Of a DNA stretch of 64,000 nucleotides, positions 1 to 9,000 are shown in pieces. The notes beneath the pieces are model-generated. The model was not told where the DNA came from. It ran no database searches and saw only the letters and a list, made by a program, of their open reading frames with translations. The position numbers and the translations under genes were made by a program. Positions within the stretch are counted from its first letter, which is position 1, and each line of letters starts with the position of its first letter. The DNA is taken from NCBI GenBank assembly GCA_964619125.1, contig CAZUCA010000005.1, positions 1 through 64,000 of the forward strand. The letters run 5' to 3'. Source of the DNA: Owenweeksia sp964619125. Its GTDB lineage: Bacteria > Bacteroidota > Bacteroidia > Flavobacteriales > Schleiferiaceae.

Positions 1-107
1 GTTTTTATTTCTTTCAATTTAATTCCTTTTTCAAACCGAATGCAGCTTCCGATTTTATTGAGGGCAGGCTGTCCGGATGGACAAGGAGTTTGATTTAAAA
101 TTCTCAT
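1..107 (-). CDS. possible partial small ORF at window edge, unknown
   Basis: On the minus strand an open frame begins at an ATG at 107 and stays open for 35 codons to the window edge. A GGAG sequence lies about three bases before the ATG. The peptide begins MRILNQTPCPSG and later has SCIRFEKGIK, which is compositionally protein-like, but I recognise no family. The frame lies downstream of the recombinase on the same strand. It may equally be chance, because the region is AT-rich and carries a short direct repeat (TTGATTTAAAAT at 90-101 and 126-137) inside the proposed start region. Confidence 0.2.
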   Translation of the reverse strand, partial: MRILNQTPCPSGQPALNKIGSCIRFEKGIKLKEIK

Positions 108-114
108 CAACTCC
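70..114. repeat. two adjacent small hairpins in non-coding DNA
   Basis: A perfect 5-bp inverted repeat TGTCC/GGACA with a 4-base loop (70-83) is followed directly by a second stem. In the second, GGAGTTTGAT (85-94) pairs with ATCAACTCC (106-114), leaving one bulged T. Neither is followed by a T tract. The stretch from 1 to 336 otherwise holds only the short direct repeat TTGATTTAAAAT (90-101, 126-137), the possible edge ORF and the inverted repeat at 305-323; I see no convincing gene in it. Confidence 0.3.
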
Positions 115-304
115 GTTTTCCGGTCTTGATTTAAAATCTCCAAACTTCAATTTTATGGCGACTTCGCTTACAATCTCCTTAAAAACCTAAGCTGCTTCCT
201 GGATGTAATACCTGCCCGGCCTTAGCGATTCGCTTGTAAATCCTCAATCGACTGGCTCTGCGGAAATGCTATCCGGTTCAATTTAAATGGTGGCCAACTA
301 TTGT

Positions 305-323
305 ATAAACGTATTGTGTTTAT
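305..323. repeat. inverted repeat beside the recombinase 3' end
   Basis: ATAAAC (305-310) and GTTTAT (318-323) are perfect 6-bp inverted arms around a 7-base spacer, 13 bases beyond the stop of the tyrosine recombinase. Two short arms around a 6-8 bp core is the general layout of tyrosine-recombinase crossover sites, so this is a candidate binding site by inference only. It has no T tract and does not look like a terminator. Confidence 0.25.
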
Positions 324-336
324 GTACCTTATATAT

Positions 337-1500
337 TCACTCGTCTAAAGGACTCTTAATCAACCCGATATGCGCCTGACTAACAATCGTGTATATTTCG
401 GTGGTGCGACTACTGTTATGTCCTAAGAGCGCTTGAATATAACGAAGATCAGTTCCCCCTTCCAACAAATGAGTGGCAAAGCTGTGACGCAAATCGTGTA
501 AGCGCACTTTTTTGGTAATTGAGGCCCGTGCAACCGCCCGATGAAAAACTGACCTTAAACTCGCATGAGAATATCGCTTTCCTCCTACCCCGGTAAAAAG
601 CCAACGCTTTGGCCGGTAAATTTGGTAATACCTACGTAAGAGCTCAAGCGCCTGGGAAGACAAAACAGTAAGTCGGTCTTTGCATCCCTTACCTGATTTA
701 ATGTGAATTAACATACGGTCACTATCAATGTCACCATCTTTTAAATTTATCAATTCTCCACTCCGTAGACCTGCCGAATAAATTAAGGTGAGCATAGCCC
801 GGTGCTTAATATTTCTAATTCCTTCGAGAATCTTCCGCACCTCCTCCTTGCTTAAAATAACTGGCAGATGTCGACCCTTGCGGGCACGTTCAATCTCCAG
901 GTCCTCCGGGGGCCTTTTTAAAACTTTCTCATAGTACAGTTTGATAGCACTTACCGATTGATTTTGAGTACTGAAGGATACCTGCCGAGTATCTACCAAA
1001 TAGTGCAAATACTCATGTATCTGTTCGCTAGACAAATCATCAGGAGATTGGTCGGGAAAATAATTTATGAACTGCTTGAATAAGTTACAGTAGGTCCGAA
1101 TAGTACTCCTGCCGTAGCGCCTCAGCTTTAGTAATCGTTTGTAGGCTTCAGGAACCGGTTTTACTAATGGATAATTTCTCGGTTTAATACCTTCCTCCTG
1201 CTCGGCCGCACTCACCTCCCTTCGAGAGGCTGAGGGACGATCGTATCTAAATGTAGAACCGCCAAAAAACACACTGGCATCTACCCAGGCATAGCCTTTA
1301 AAAGCCTCGATAATTTCGTTAACAGTATTCACATCTCGCGGGATAAACCAGCAATTCTCATCGCCGCTCCATTCAGCCCCCAGGTATTCCGTGATGCCTG
1401 CTAACTCCAGGCTGTCATCAAAGTGAATTCCAATCTGCCATTCACCCTGGCGCCACCAATGGTCCAAACTAACATGTGGTTTTGAACGGGAGAAAGACAT
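337..1500 (-). CDS. tyrosine recombinase / site-specific integrase
   Basis: This 387-residue protein is predicted to cut and rejoin DNA through a 3'-phosphotyrosine intermediate. Residues 1 to about 110 form an extra N-terminal domain with a GAEWSGDENCWFIP motif, of a type often seen in Bacteroidota integrases. A SAM-like core-binding domain (about 115-205) and the catalytic domain follow. All expected active-site residues are present: R246 (GLRSGE), K271 (SGKG), H335 and R338 (HDLR), H361 (LLGHN) and Y370 (EIYT). The protein ends KSPLDE, resembling the SPFDDL/SPLD tails of Bacteroidota integrases and IntI proteins, but the IntI-specific insertion before the HxxR box is absent. No mobile-element partner lies on the 5' side. 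The 3' flank (1-336) is non-coding or unclear and runs off the window, so cargo could lie there. Confidence 0.9.
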   Translation of the reverse strand: MSFSRSKPHVSLDHWWRQGEWQIGIHFDDSLELAGITEYLGAEWSGDENCWFIPRDVNTVNEIIEAFKGYAWVDASVFFGGSTFRYDRPSASRREVSAAEQEEGIKPRNYPLVKPVPEAYKRLLKLRRYGRSTIRTYCNLFKQFINYFPDQSPDDLSSEQIHEYLHYLVDTRQVSFSTQNQSVSAIKLYYEKVLKRPPEDLEIERARKGRHLPVILSKEEVRKILEGIRNIKHRAMLTLIYSAGLRSGELINLKDGDIDSDRMLIHIKSGKGCKDRLTVLSSQALELLRRYYQIYRPKRWLFTGVGGKRYSHASLRSVFHRAVARASITKKVRLHDLRHSFATHLLEGGTDLRYIQALLGHNSSRTTEIYTIVSQAHIGLIKSPLDE

Positions 1501-1586
1501 TCTGTCAAGATAATAAAAAACTCCCCTTCTCTGGTTAAGGCATAACGGAAAATTCCTTGATCCTCTACGGAAAAATTATAGGCTGA

Positions 1587-3311
1587 TTATGAGTGTTTTC
1601 CACTATAATTTTTTGTGTTTAAAAAGCTTAGTAACACACTCAATATCACCACCACCCCACAGCCAATCACATTATACCACAAGTACTCCACCTCGTAGCG
1701 CATGAAAAACTCAATTTCATACACCCGCCCGAAGTGAATCAGCAGCACCACTGTCTCCGCCACCAAAGCGCTCCAGAAAACGGCATTACCGCGAATCCAC
1801 TTCAGGAAGAAAGCCACCACGAAAATCCCTAAAATGGTACCGTAGAATAGCGATCCCAGTACATTCACCATTTCAATGAGGTTGTCAAACAACTCCGCCA
1901 CCAGCGCAAAGCTGATAGCCAAAATCCCCCAGAAAACCGTTAATACCTTCGACATAAATACCTGCAACCGCTCCGAAGCATCGCGCTTAAAGAGGCGACG
2001 GTAAAAATCAACCGAGGTGGTGGTAGCCAGGGCGTTGAGCTCACCCGAAGTTGATGACATGGCCGCCGAAAAAATCAGCGCAATGATCAATCCCACCACC
2101 CCGATCGGCAAATAATCCATCACAAAATTGAGGAATACATAATTGGTATCCTTAATCTTAAAATCGGGGTTTGACTCCAGCAGTAAGTCCTTTACCTCTC
2201 CCCTGATAGCGCCATCCTCAGCCACCGCCTCCTCAAAAGCGGCTCTTTCAGCACTGGCTGGCCCGGTCTCCAGGGCGCTCACATAGCTTTCACGAGCCGC
2301 CTGCAATTCATCATAATGCACATCATAGCGGCCCTCAATATCCTGCAGCCGCAGGCGGTACTCCTCCCCCTCAATATTGTCAAGCGCCGTTTCATTAAAA
2401 AATACCGGCGGCTGTACGTAGAGGTAAAATACAAACACCAGCACTCCCGTAAGCAGAATAAAAAGCTGCATCGGTATTTTAATAATGGCGTTAAACATCA
2501 GCCCCAGGCGGCTTTCCTTTACATTGCGCCCGGTGAGATAGCGCTGTACCTGGCTCTGATCGGTGCCAAAGTATGACAGGGCCAGAAAAAGCCCCCCGGT
2601 AAGGCCGCTCCATACCGTGTAGCGCTCATTAAGATTAAAATCGAAGTCGAGAATTTCAAGCCGGCCTACCGAACCGGCCAACTGCATGGCTGATGACAAC
2701 TCGGTAAAACCGCTGATTTTATACAGCAGAATCCCAAAGGCCAACGCCATGCCCAGCATAATTACCCCCATCTGCCATTTCTGGGTAAGGCTTACCGCCC
2801 GGGTGCCGCCACTTACCGTGTAAATGATCACCAGTATCCCCACAAAGAGGTTGGTAAAATTGAGGTGCCAGCCCAGCAGGGTCGAAAGGATGATGGCCGG
2901 AGCATAAATGGTGAGACCGGCCGCCAGGCCCCGCTGCACCAAAAAGAGGAATGCCGCCAGCAGGCGTGTCTTCAGGTCAAAGCGTTGCTCCAGGTATTCG
3001 TAGGCGGTATACACCTTAAGCCTGTAATAAATGGGTATGAAAACCGCCGAAATGATAATCAGCGCCAGCGGCAGCCCGAAGTAAAACTGCACAAAGCGCA
3101 GGCCCTTTTCATAACCCAAACCTGGCGCACTCAAAAAAGTGATAGCACTGGCCTGGGTGGCCATAACTGAAAGCCCGATGGTAAACCAGTTCATCGAGTT
3201 TCCTCCGCGCAGGTAATCATTAGCGGTCTGGTTTTGCCGGGTCTTCCACACCCCAAACCCCACAATACCGAAGAGAGTGCCAAATAATACAATCCAATCA
3301 ATCAGCGCCAT
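1587..3311 (-). CDS. sodium:solute symporter (SSS family)
   Basis: This 574-residue polytopic inner-membrane protein is expected to couple Na+ entry to uptake of an organic solute; the substrate cannot be read from sequence. The N-terminal helices carry the family pattern (an ANDYLRGG-type loop, then SVMATQASAITFLSAPG, then YTAYEYLEQRF). Thirteen to fourteen hydrophobic segments are visible. A charged insertion of about 100 residues (roughly 300-400) sits between two helices and is longer than usual for the family. Its ATG overlaps the stop of the preceding 36-residue membrane peptide (TGATG), so the two are translationally coupled. The peptide in turn overlaps the PIG-L deacetylase gene. The context suggests import of a product related to the secreted deacetylase, which is inference. 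Confidence 0.9.
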   Translation of the reverse strand: MALIDWIVLFGTLFGIVGFGVWKTRQNQTANDYLRGGNSMNWFTIGLSVMATQASAITFLSAPGLGYEKGLRFVQFYFGLPLALIIISAVFIPIYYRLKVYTAYEYLEQRFDLKTRLLAAFLFLVQRGLAAGLTIYAPAIILSTLLGWHLNFTNLFVGILVIIYTVSGGTRAVSLTQKWQMGVIMLGMALAFGILLYKISGFTELSSAMQLAGSVGRLEILDFDFNLNERYTVWSGLTGGLFLALSYFGTDQSQVQRYLTGRNVKESRLGLMFNAIIKIPMQLFILLTGVLVFVFYLYVQPPVFFNETALDNIEGEEYRLRLQDIEGRYDVHYDELQAARESYVSALETGPASAERAAFEEAVAEDGAIRGEVKDLLLESNPDFKIKDTNYVFLNFVMDYLPIGVVGLIIALIFSAAMSSTSGELNALATTTSVDFYRRLFKRDASERLQVFMSKVLTVFWGILAISFALVAELFDNLIEMVNVLGSLFYGTILGIFVVAFFLKWIRGNAVFWSALVAETVVLLIHFGRVYEIEFFMRYEVEYLWYNVIGCGVVVILSVLLSFLNTKNYSGKHS

Positions 3312-3421
3312 CAGTAGTAGTAGCTTGTGATAAAATAATAGGCGATAAGCTGGACCAGCAAAAACAGTAATACCAGGGCATAAAATTGCCCCCAGTTTTT
3401 AAAGCGCGATTTACTGCTCAT
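3311..3421 (-). CDS. 36-residue single-helix membrane peptide linked to symporter
   Basis: This short gene is tucked between the deacetylase and the symporter. It runs from an ATG at 3421 to a TGA at 3313-3311 and encodes MSSKSRFKNWGQ, then a hydrophobic stretch (about residues 13-32) ending YYFITSYYY. It has a basic N-terminus and one predicted transmembrane helix. Its start overlaps the end of the deacetylase gene by 11 bases, and its stop overlaps the symporter ATG as TGATG, so all three are tightly coupled. Small membrane partners of SSS transporters are known elsewhere (YjcH with ActP, YhdT with PanF), but this peptide is much shorter. A role as symporter subunit or insertion aid is inference from position. 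Confidence 0.65.
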   Translation of the reverse strand: MSSKSRFKNWGQFYALVLLFLLVQLIAYYFITSYYY

Positions 3422-5873
3422 TACTGCCAGCTGAAGGATTAAAGCTTAAAATGTTCGCCAATAAACGATAGGCACCTGGCACCCCGGCAGGTAGTTGGCG
3501 GAAAAAAGAAATGCCGGTGTAAACAAAACTTCCCTTGCCGTAAGGCGCTACCAGCAAAGCCCCGTCCAGGCGTTCCTCACCCTGGTCGTGCCAGCCCAGT
3601 GGCGTATCAAAATGCTGATCCCAGCTATCGGCAAAATAAAGTCCCCGCTCCTGCACCCAGTTCTCAAAATCCGCATCGCTTAGCTTATTGGGCACATTGA
3701 GCAGTGGGTGGTTGGGCATTACAAATTCTGCCTCGGCATTTTCTTCTGTTACGCGCTTTCGCGAGATGCTGAATTCATAGGGACCTAAGTTTTCACTCAG
3801 CAAATCCCGCGAAGCCGTATTATACTGTACAATGTAATTACCACCCTGCTGTACGTAGTCCATCAGGCGGGCTTTCGCCCCTGGAAGCCACTCCTGGGTA
3901 TTGTAGGCCCTGATACCAGCCACTATGGCCTGGTACTGGCTCAGGTCCTGATTCTGCAGAGCCTTCTCATCAAGGGTCACCACCCGGTAGCCCATTTGCT
4001 CGATTGCGGAGGCCACCTCATCACCAGCACCGGGAATATAGCCAACCAGGGTGCCTCTCTTAGCCAGCTCCAGGTTAATGAGTTTCACCGCTGCCTCTTC
4101 GTACACCAGCCGCTTATCAATATGATCGTAATCAACCTCAGTCAGTGATTTTACCCGCTGGCCGTTACTTAGCGTGAGCTGCAAAGTGGAAGGCCCGGCC
4201 CCATTGGGAGCCACCTTCACTTTTTGCAACATGCGGTCGCTGCCTTCAGGTTTCGCCACCGAAAGAGTGGAAGGGCTGATGTGCCATCCCGGTGCCTCAA
4301 GACTAATATTAGTTTCGCCTTCCCCAAAAAAGCGGATCTCCAAACCCAAATCCTGGGGCTCGTTGCTCACAAACACCAGGTTTTCACGGCTGGGGTTTAC
4401 CGTAACTGCCGGGGCTACCGCCACCGGACGAATAATCTCACCTTCCACCCGGTCTGAAAATTTATACCACACCGGCAGCGACACCCTGAGCTCTTCCTTG
4501 CCGGCCTGCAATATCAACTCGGCCTTGAGGTTGGGGTCGTTCTCCGCCTTGCCGATCTGCTGCTGCTGCTTCACCTCAAAAAGGGTGGTGTATGGGTGCT
4601 CCAGCCAGTAAGGTTGGGACAGGGGCTGTTTTACCTCCACTTCAAAAGAATGATGGTAGGTTTCATTCGTGAGTAGTTCGTCCTTCAGGGCCACCCTCTC
4701 ACCATTGATTTCCAGTCGCTTGGGCTGCAGGGGGAAATCACCTCGGTTTATCGCTTCCAGCTTTAGCGGTAGGTTTTCGCCATTTTGAACAAACTCTTTT
4801 TCTGCCAGCAGCTCCGCATGCCAGCCGGCGGCTGCCAGGATGATCTCTGTCAGCTTACTGCTGAAATAATCGCGCTCCACCACACCTTCAATATCATCAG
4901 CCTCCTCCCGCAATTCCAACAGCGCGGGAATAGAGCGGGCGGGCTGCCGGGGATCGAAATCTTCAATGATCTCGGCCAGCATCTCGTCGCCATCCTCAAA
5001 ATCATAGCGTTCCCAGCGCTGGTCAATACCGTCAAAAATGCCGTTCTCCGCCTTCTCACCCTTCAGGTATTGCAAATATTCCATTTGCGAGCCGCGCGCC
5101 ATCGATACACCAAAACCCTGGCTCTTATGCTGGGTGCGGCTAAGACTGGCCAACTCATTATTACTAAGTCCGGTTACCGCATTGTAGCCACCAACATCTA
5201 CCCTCACATAATCGGGATTGTTCCTGGCAATTGAATCCAGGTCAGGATTCCACCACACACTGGAGTTCCAGTAAATGCGGCGCGGCTGCCAGCTGTCTAC
5301 CCACTGCAGTTGCCCGGGGTAAGCATTTTTATCAGCGGCCAGGTCAAAGGCCTTCATGCCCAGCATGGCCGAGGCTGTATGATGGCCATGTCCTCCCCTG
5401 CCATCGGGAGGAAAACGTGTAATGATCACATCGGGACGAAACTTCCTGATCACCCATACCACATCGGCCAGCACCGCCTCTTCATCCCACAACTCAAGCG
5501 TCTCCCGGGCATTTTTGCTGTAGCCAAAATCCACTGCCCGGCTAAAAAACTGCTGACCGCCATCAATGTGTCTGGCCTGCATAAGCTCCTGGGTACGCAA
5601 CACCCCCAACTTTGCCCCCAGCTCAGTGCCAATCAGGTTTTGACCACCGTCGCCACGGGTCAGGGAAAGATAGGCCGTATGGGCGCCCACCTCATTCACC
5701 AGCCAGCTGATAAGGCGGGTATTCTCATCGTCAGGATGGGCGGCCAGGTACAGCACCCGGGTGGGGTTTTGTAATTTTTGTAATTCGTGTAAAATCTGGG
5801 CGGAGGAACTTCTCTGGGCATTGCCCGTAAAGCCCATTATCATCAGGAATATCAGGGAAAGTATTTTTTTCAT
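3411..5873 (-). CDS. secreted PIG-L family deacetylase
   Basis: This is a predicted zinc-dependent amide deacetylase acting outside the cytoplasm, probably on N-acetylglucosamine-like conjugates. The 820-residue product starts with a signal peptide (MKKILSLIFLMIMGFTGNAQ). The LmbE/PIG-L fold follows, with the metal motifs AHPDDE (residues 45-50) and HGHH (162-165). The C-terminal third, around GYIPGAGDEVASAIEQMGY, resembles the class I glutamine amidotransferase-like domain commonly fused to this family in Bacteroidota. I chose the ATG at 5873 because a GTG 42 bases upstream would lie inside the promoter at 5889-5918. It is first in an operon with the 36-residue peptide and the symporter, which suggests deacetylation followed by uptake. 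Confidence 0.88.
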   Translation of the reverse strand: MKKILSLIFLMIMGFTGNAQRSSSAQILHELQKLQNPTRVLYLAAHPDDENTRLISWLVNEVGAHTAYLSLTRGDGGQNLIGTELGAKLGVLRTQELMQARHIDGGQQFFSRAVDFGYSKNARETLELWDEEAVLADVVWVIRKFRPDVIITRFPPDGRGGHGHHTASAMLGMKAFDLAADKNAYPGQLQWVDSWQPRRIYWNSSVWWNPDLDSIARNNPDYVRVDVGGYNAVTGLSNNELASLSRTQHKSQGFGVSMARGSQMEYLQYLKGEKAENGIFDGIDQRWERYDFEDGDEMLAEIIEDFDPRQPARSIPALLELREEADDIEGVVERDYFSSKLTEIILAAAGWHAELLAEKEFVQNGENLPLKLEAINRGDFPLQPKRLEINGERVALKDELLTNETYHHSFEVEVKQPLSQPYWLEHPYTTLFEVKQQQQIGKAENDPNLKAELILQAGKEELRVSLPVWYKFSDRVEGEIIRPVAVAPAVTVNPSRENLVFVSNEPQDLGLEIRFFGEGETNISLEAPGWHISPSTLSVAKPEGSDRMLQKVKVAPNGAGPSTLQLTLSNGQRVKSLTEVDYDHIDKRLVYEEAAVKLINLELAKRGTLVGYIPGAGDEVASAIEQMGYRVVTLDEKALQNQDLSQYQAIVAGIRAYNTQEWLPGAKARLMDYVQQGGNYIVQYNTASRDLLSENLGPYEFSISRKRVTEENAEAEFVMPNHPLLNVPNKLSDADFENWVQERGLYFADSWDQHFDTPLGWHDQGEERLDGALLVAPYGKGSFVYTGISFFRQLPAGVPGAYRLLANILSFNPSAGSNEQ

Positions 5874-5888
5874 GCCAAGGATTTGCCC

Positions 5889-5918
5889 CAAAAGTAATAA
5901 TCCCACCTGGCTCACAAA
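5889..5918 (-). promoter_or_regulatory. Bacteroidota promoter of the deacetylase operon
   Basis: On the minus strand TTTG (5918-5915) is followed after 18 bases by TACTTTTG (5896-5889), matching the Bacteroidota -33 TTTG and -7 TAnnTTTG elements. Transcription would begin just upstream of the ATG at 5873, which fixes the start choice of the deacetylase. Confidence 0.65.
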
Positions 5919-6034
5919 TTTTAAGGCTGCCTTTTACTAATCAGTTTTCTCAATCACAGTTCAGTTTAATTTACAAGGCCATTCCACCTTCAATCATTAA
6001 TTTAGGCGTTCATTTTGCATTAACCCTAAAGAAG

Positions 6035-9000
6035 ATGATGAAGAAACTGCTACTGGCGGCCATGGGATTTGGCCTTAGCGTCTTTGTTTCGGCCCAGGAG
6101 ACGAACTATGGCAAAATCCTGCTAACTAATCACAGCATTACAACTGAATACCAAACTGAAGCGGAGATAGACTATCATCCCCGGGAAGTTTTTGATCAAC
6201 AACTGCTGCGTATCATTCAACTCCCCGGCTTGCAAATCGCAAAGGAATATCCCGGTTTTAAAACTCTGGAATACCTGCCAAAAAATGCTTTTGTGGCGGT
6301 AATCGATCTCAATCAACATGAGGCTGCCGAGGCATTCCTACGCAGCAAAAAAGCCATCATTCTTCCCTTTAAAGCGGAGTGGAAACTATCACACAACTTA
6401 TTCTTTAACGACATTCCTGACTGGGCCTGGCTCAGTGATAGTGAAATTGAAATCAGCCTGCGCTATGTGCCCGGCTACTCCCCGCTCAAAGTAAGGGCCC
6501 AGTTGCAACAACTCGGCTACCAGCTGCTGCGTGAAAACCAGCAAGCGCATACAATTGCCATTGCTGCGCGCCCCGATGAAGCGGCAAAACTGGCCCGATT
6601 GCCCTTTGTACTGCACCTCCAGGAAAAGGAAGACCCCGGTACTCCCGAAAACTTCCAGGCCCGTGCCAGCCACCGGGTAAGCTATCTCCAGGCCGATTAT
6701 AACGGTGCTCCCGGCTATGACGGCGACGGGGTGACCATAGGCCATGGTGATGACGGTGCCATTGGTGAACACATTGACTTTAAAGGACGCCTTATCCAAA
6801 ATGCCGGCAGCTCCCTCGGCGATCATGGCGATCACGTGGCCGGAACTATCTTTGGCGCCGGCAACCGCGATCCCGACGGACGGGGAATGGCCCCTGCCGC
6901 CGAGATCTACTACCAGTCTTACCCCAACAACCTGCAGGACGCCGATCAAAACTTTGTTACTCAAAACGTACGTATCACTTCTTCGAGCTACTCCAATGGC
7001 TGCAATGCCGGCTACACCAATTTTACGGCGCAGATGGATCAGGACGCTATCGATAACCCGGAAATGATCCACGTATTTTCCGCCGGCAACAGCGGTACCC
7101 AAAACTGTAGCTATGGCGCCGGTTCGGGCTGGGGTAATGTGACCGGTGGTCATAAAATTGCCAAAAATGTGATTGCGGTAGCCAACCTCACCAGTACCGA
7201 CGGACTGGCCAATAGCAGCAGCCGTGGCCCCGCCAGCGATGGGCGCATAAAACCCGACGTGGGTGCGGTAGGTACCAGTGTATATAGCACCACCGACATA
7301 CCTGCCCCTAACTCCTACACCAATAAAACCGGTACCAGCATGGCTTGTCCCGGAGTGAGTGGAGTGCTCGCCACCCTCTACCAGGCCTATCGCCTTACCC
7401 ATGGCGGAAATGACCCTGCCCATGCCGGCCTGCTCAAAGCCATTCTTATGAATACCGCCGAGGACCTGGGAGGCGCGGGACCCGATTTTCGCTATGGCTA
7501 TGGCCGGGTAAATGCACGCAGTGCCGCGGAAGTAATTGAAAATAACCGCTGGATAAGCGACAGCATCAGCAGTACTGCCACTACCAACAGCCATGTAATA
7601 AGCCTGCCCAGCCAGGGCAGCGTAAAAAACGTGCGGATAATGCTCTACTGGCCCGATGCCCCCGCCTCTACGGTCGCGGCCCGGGCATTAGTAAACGACC
7701 TCGACCTGTCCATTACCCATGGCGGGGTAAGCTATCAACCCTGGGTGCTCGACCCCACCCCGGTGCCAGCTAACCTCAACAGCGCTGCCGTGCAGGCGCG
7801 CGACAGCCTCAACAATGCCGAGCAAATCACCATCAGTAACCCCAGTGGCAGCAGCATTAGCGTTGACGTGAGTGCCTTTAACCTGCCCGCCGGCAGCCAG
7901 GAGTATTTTATAACCTACCAGTTTGAAATGGACGAGATCGTGGTGACCTACCCCGCCGGAGGGGAAAGCCTGCAGCCATTTCAACCCGCCATTATCCGCT
8001 GGGATGCGCCCCGTACCAACGTGGGCAACTTTACGATGGAATATTCGGTAGACAGTGGCCAAAGTTGGACCAACATCGGCATTGCCCCCGGTGGTCAGCG
8101 CTACTACTCCTGGTCAGTACCCAATACCATAAATGGCAAAGCAAAAGTGCGGGTGAGCCGCGGTGGCAACACAGGCGAAACTCCCGGCGTCTTTAGTATT
8201 ATCCACACTCCCGCTAATCTCAGCTTTCCTCAAAGCTGCCCTGACTCAGCTACCATCAGCTGGGACAGTGTAAATGGTGCCGAAGGTTACATTGTGTACC
8301 AGCTCGGCGCGATGTATATGGACTCCATTGGCTATACCACTAATACCAGTTTTCAGTTTGCCCAGAATTCTGTGACCACAGAGGAATGGTTTTCCGTGGC
8401 CGCCATGGTTGACGGTGTGGTAGGCAAGCGGGCAGTAGCGGTGCTCAAACCCCAGGGACTTTACAACTGCATTCTGCAAAAAGATCTCGAGGTTTCGCAA
8501 CTGCTGGCCCCGGGGCCAGCGGTAACCGGTGGCTGTTTCCCCTTAACGGATCTGCCGGTGACCGTGGAAATTATCAATCCTGGCATTGACTCGGCGGGAA
8601 GCTTCAGCATCAGCTACCGGCACAACAACGGTCAGGTTTTTACCGACACTATAAATCAGGTCCTGGCCAGTGGCGATAGCCTGGTCTACACCTTTAATGA
8701 CAGCCTGACCCTGAACCCGGGCTACAACTCCCTGAAGATATGGATCAGCTATACTATTGATCAGAACCCCTATAACGACACCCTGATAGAAGTACGCAGT
8801 ATCGGTAGCGGTGTTAGCCAGTCCCTGCCCTACTTCGAAGGCTTCGATAATTTTAATCTCTGCAACACCGCCACCAACTGCGGCGCTACAGTGTGTGGAC
8901 TTAAGTATGGCTGGCAAAACCTGAGCAATAACGTGTTTGATGAAATTGACTGGCGTACTCATGCCGGTGCTACCCCATCCAACAACACCGGCCCCTCCAT

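Noticed and set aside
1..336. Integron attC sites or a cassette array
   Set aside because: No paired GTTRRRY/RYYYAAC boxes are found in this stretch, and the recombinase lacks the IntI-specific insertion.
300..1586. Prophage or conjugative element around the integrase
   Set aside because: The 5' neighbour is an ordinary transporter operon, with no phage or transfer genes and no visible direct repeats forming an attachment pair within the window.
5874..5915. Upstream GTG start for the PIG-L deacetylase
   Set aside because: The codons fall within an exact -33/-7 promoter and precede a normal signal peptide beginning at the ATG at 5873.
6398..7594. 398-residue minus-strand ORF
   Set aside because: It lies wholly antisense to the S8 protease domain, is Gly/Ala/Val-rich without domain features, and the plus strand carries the catalytic motifs.
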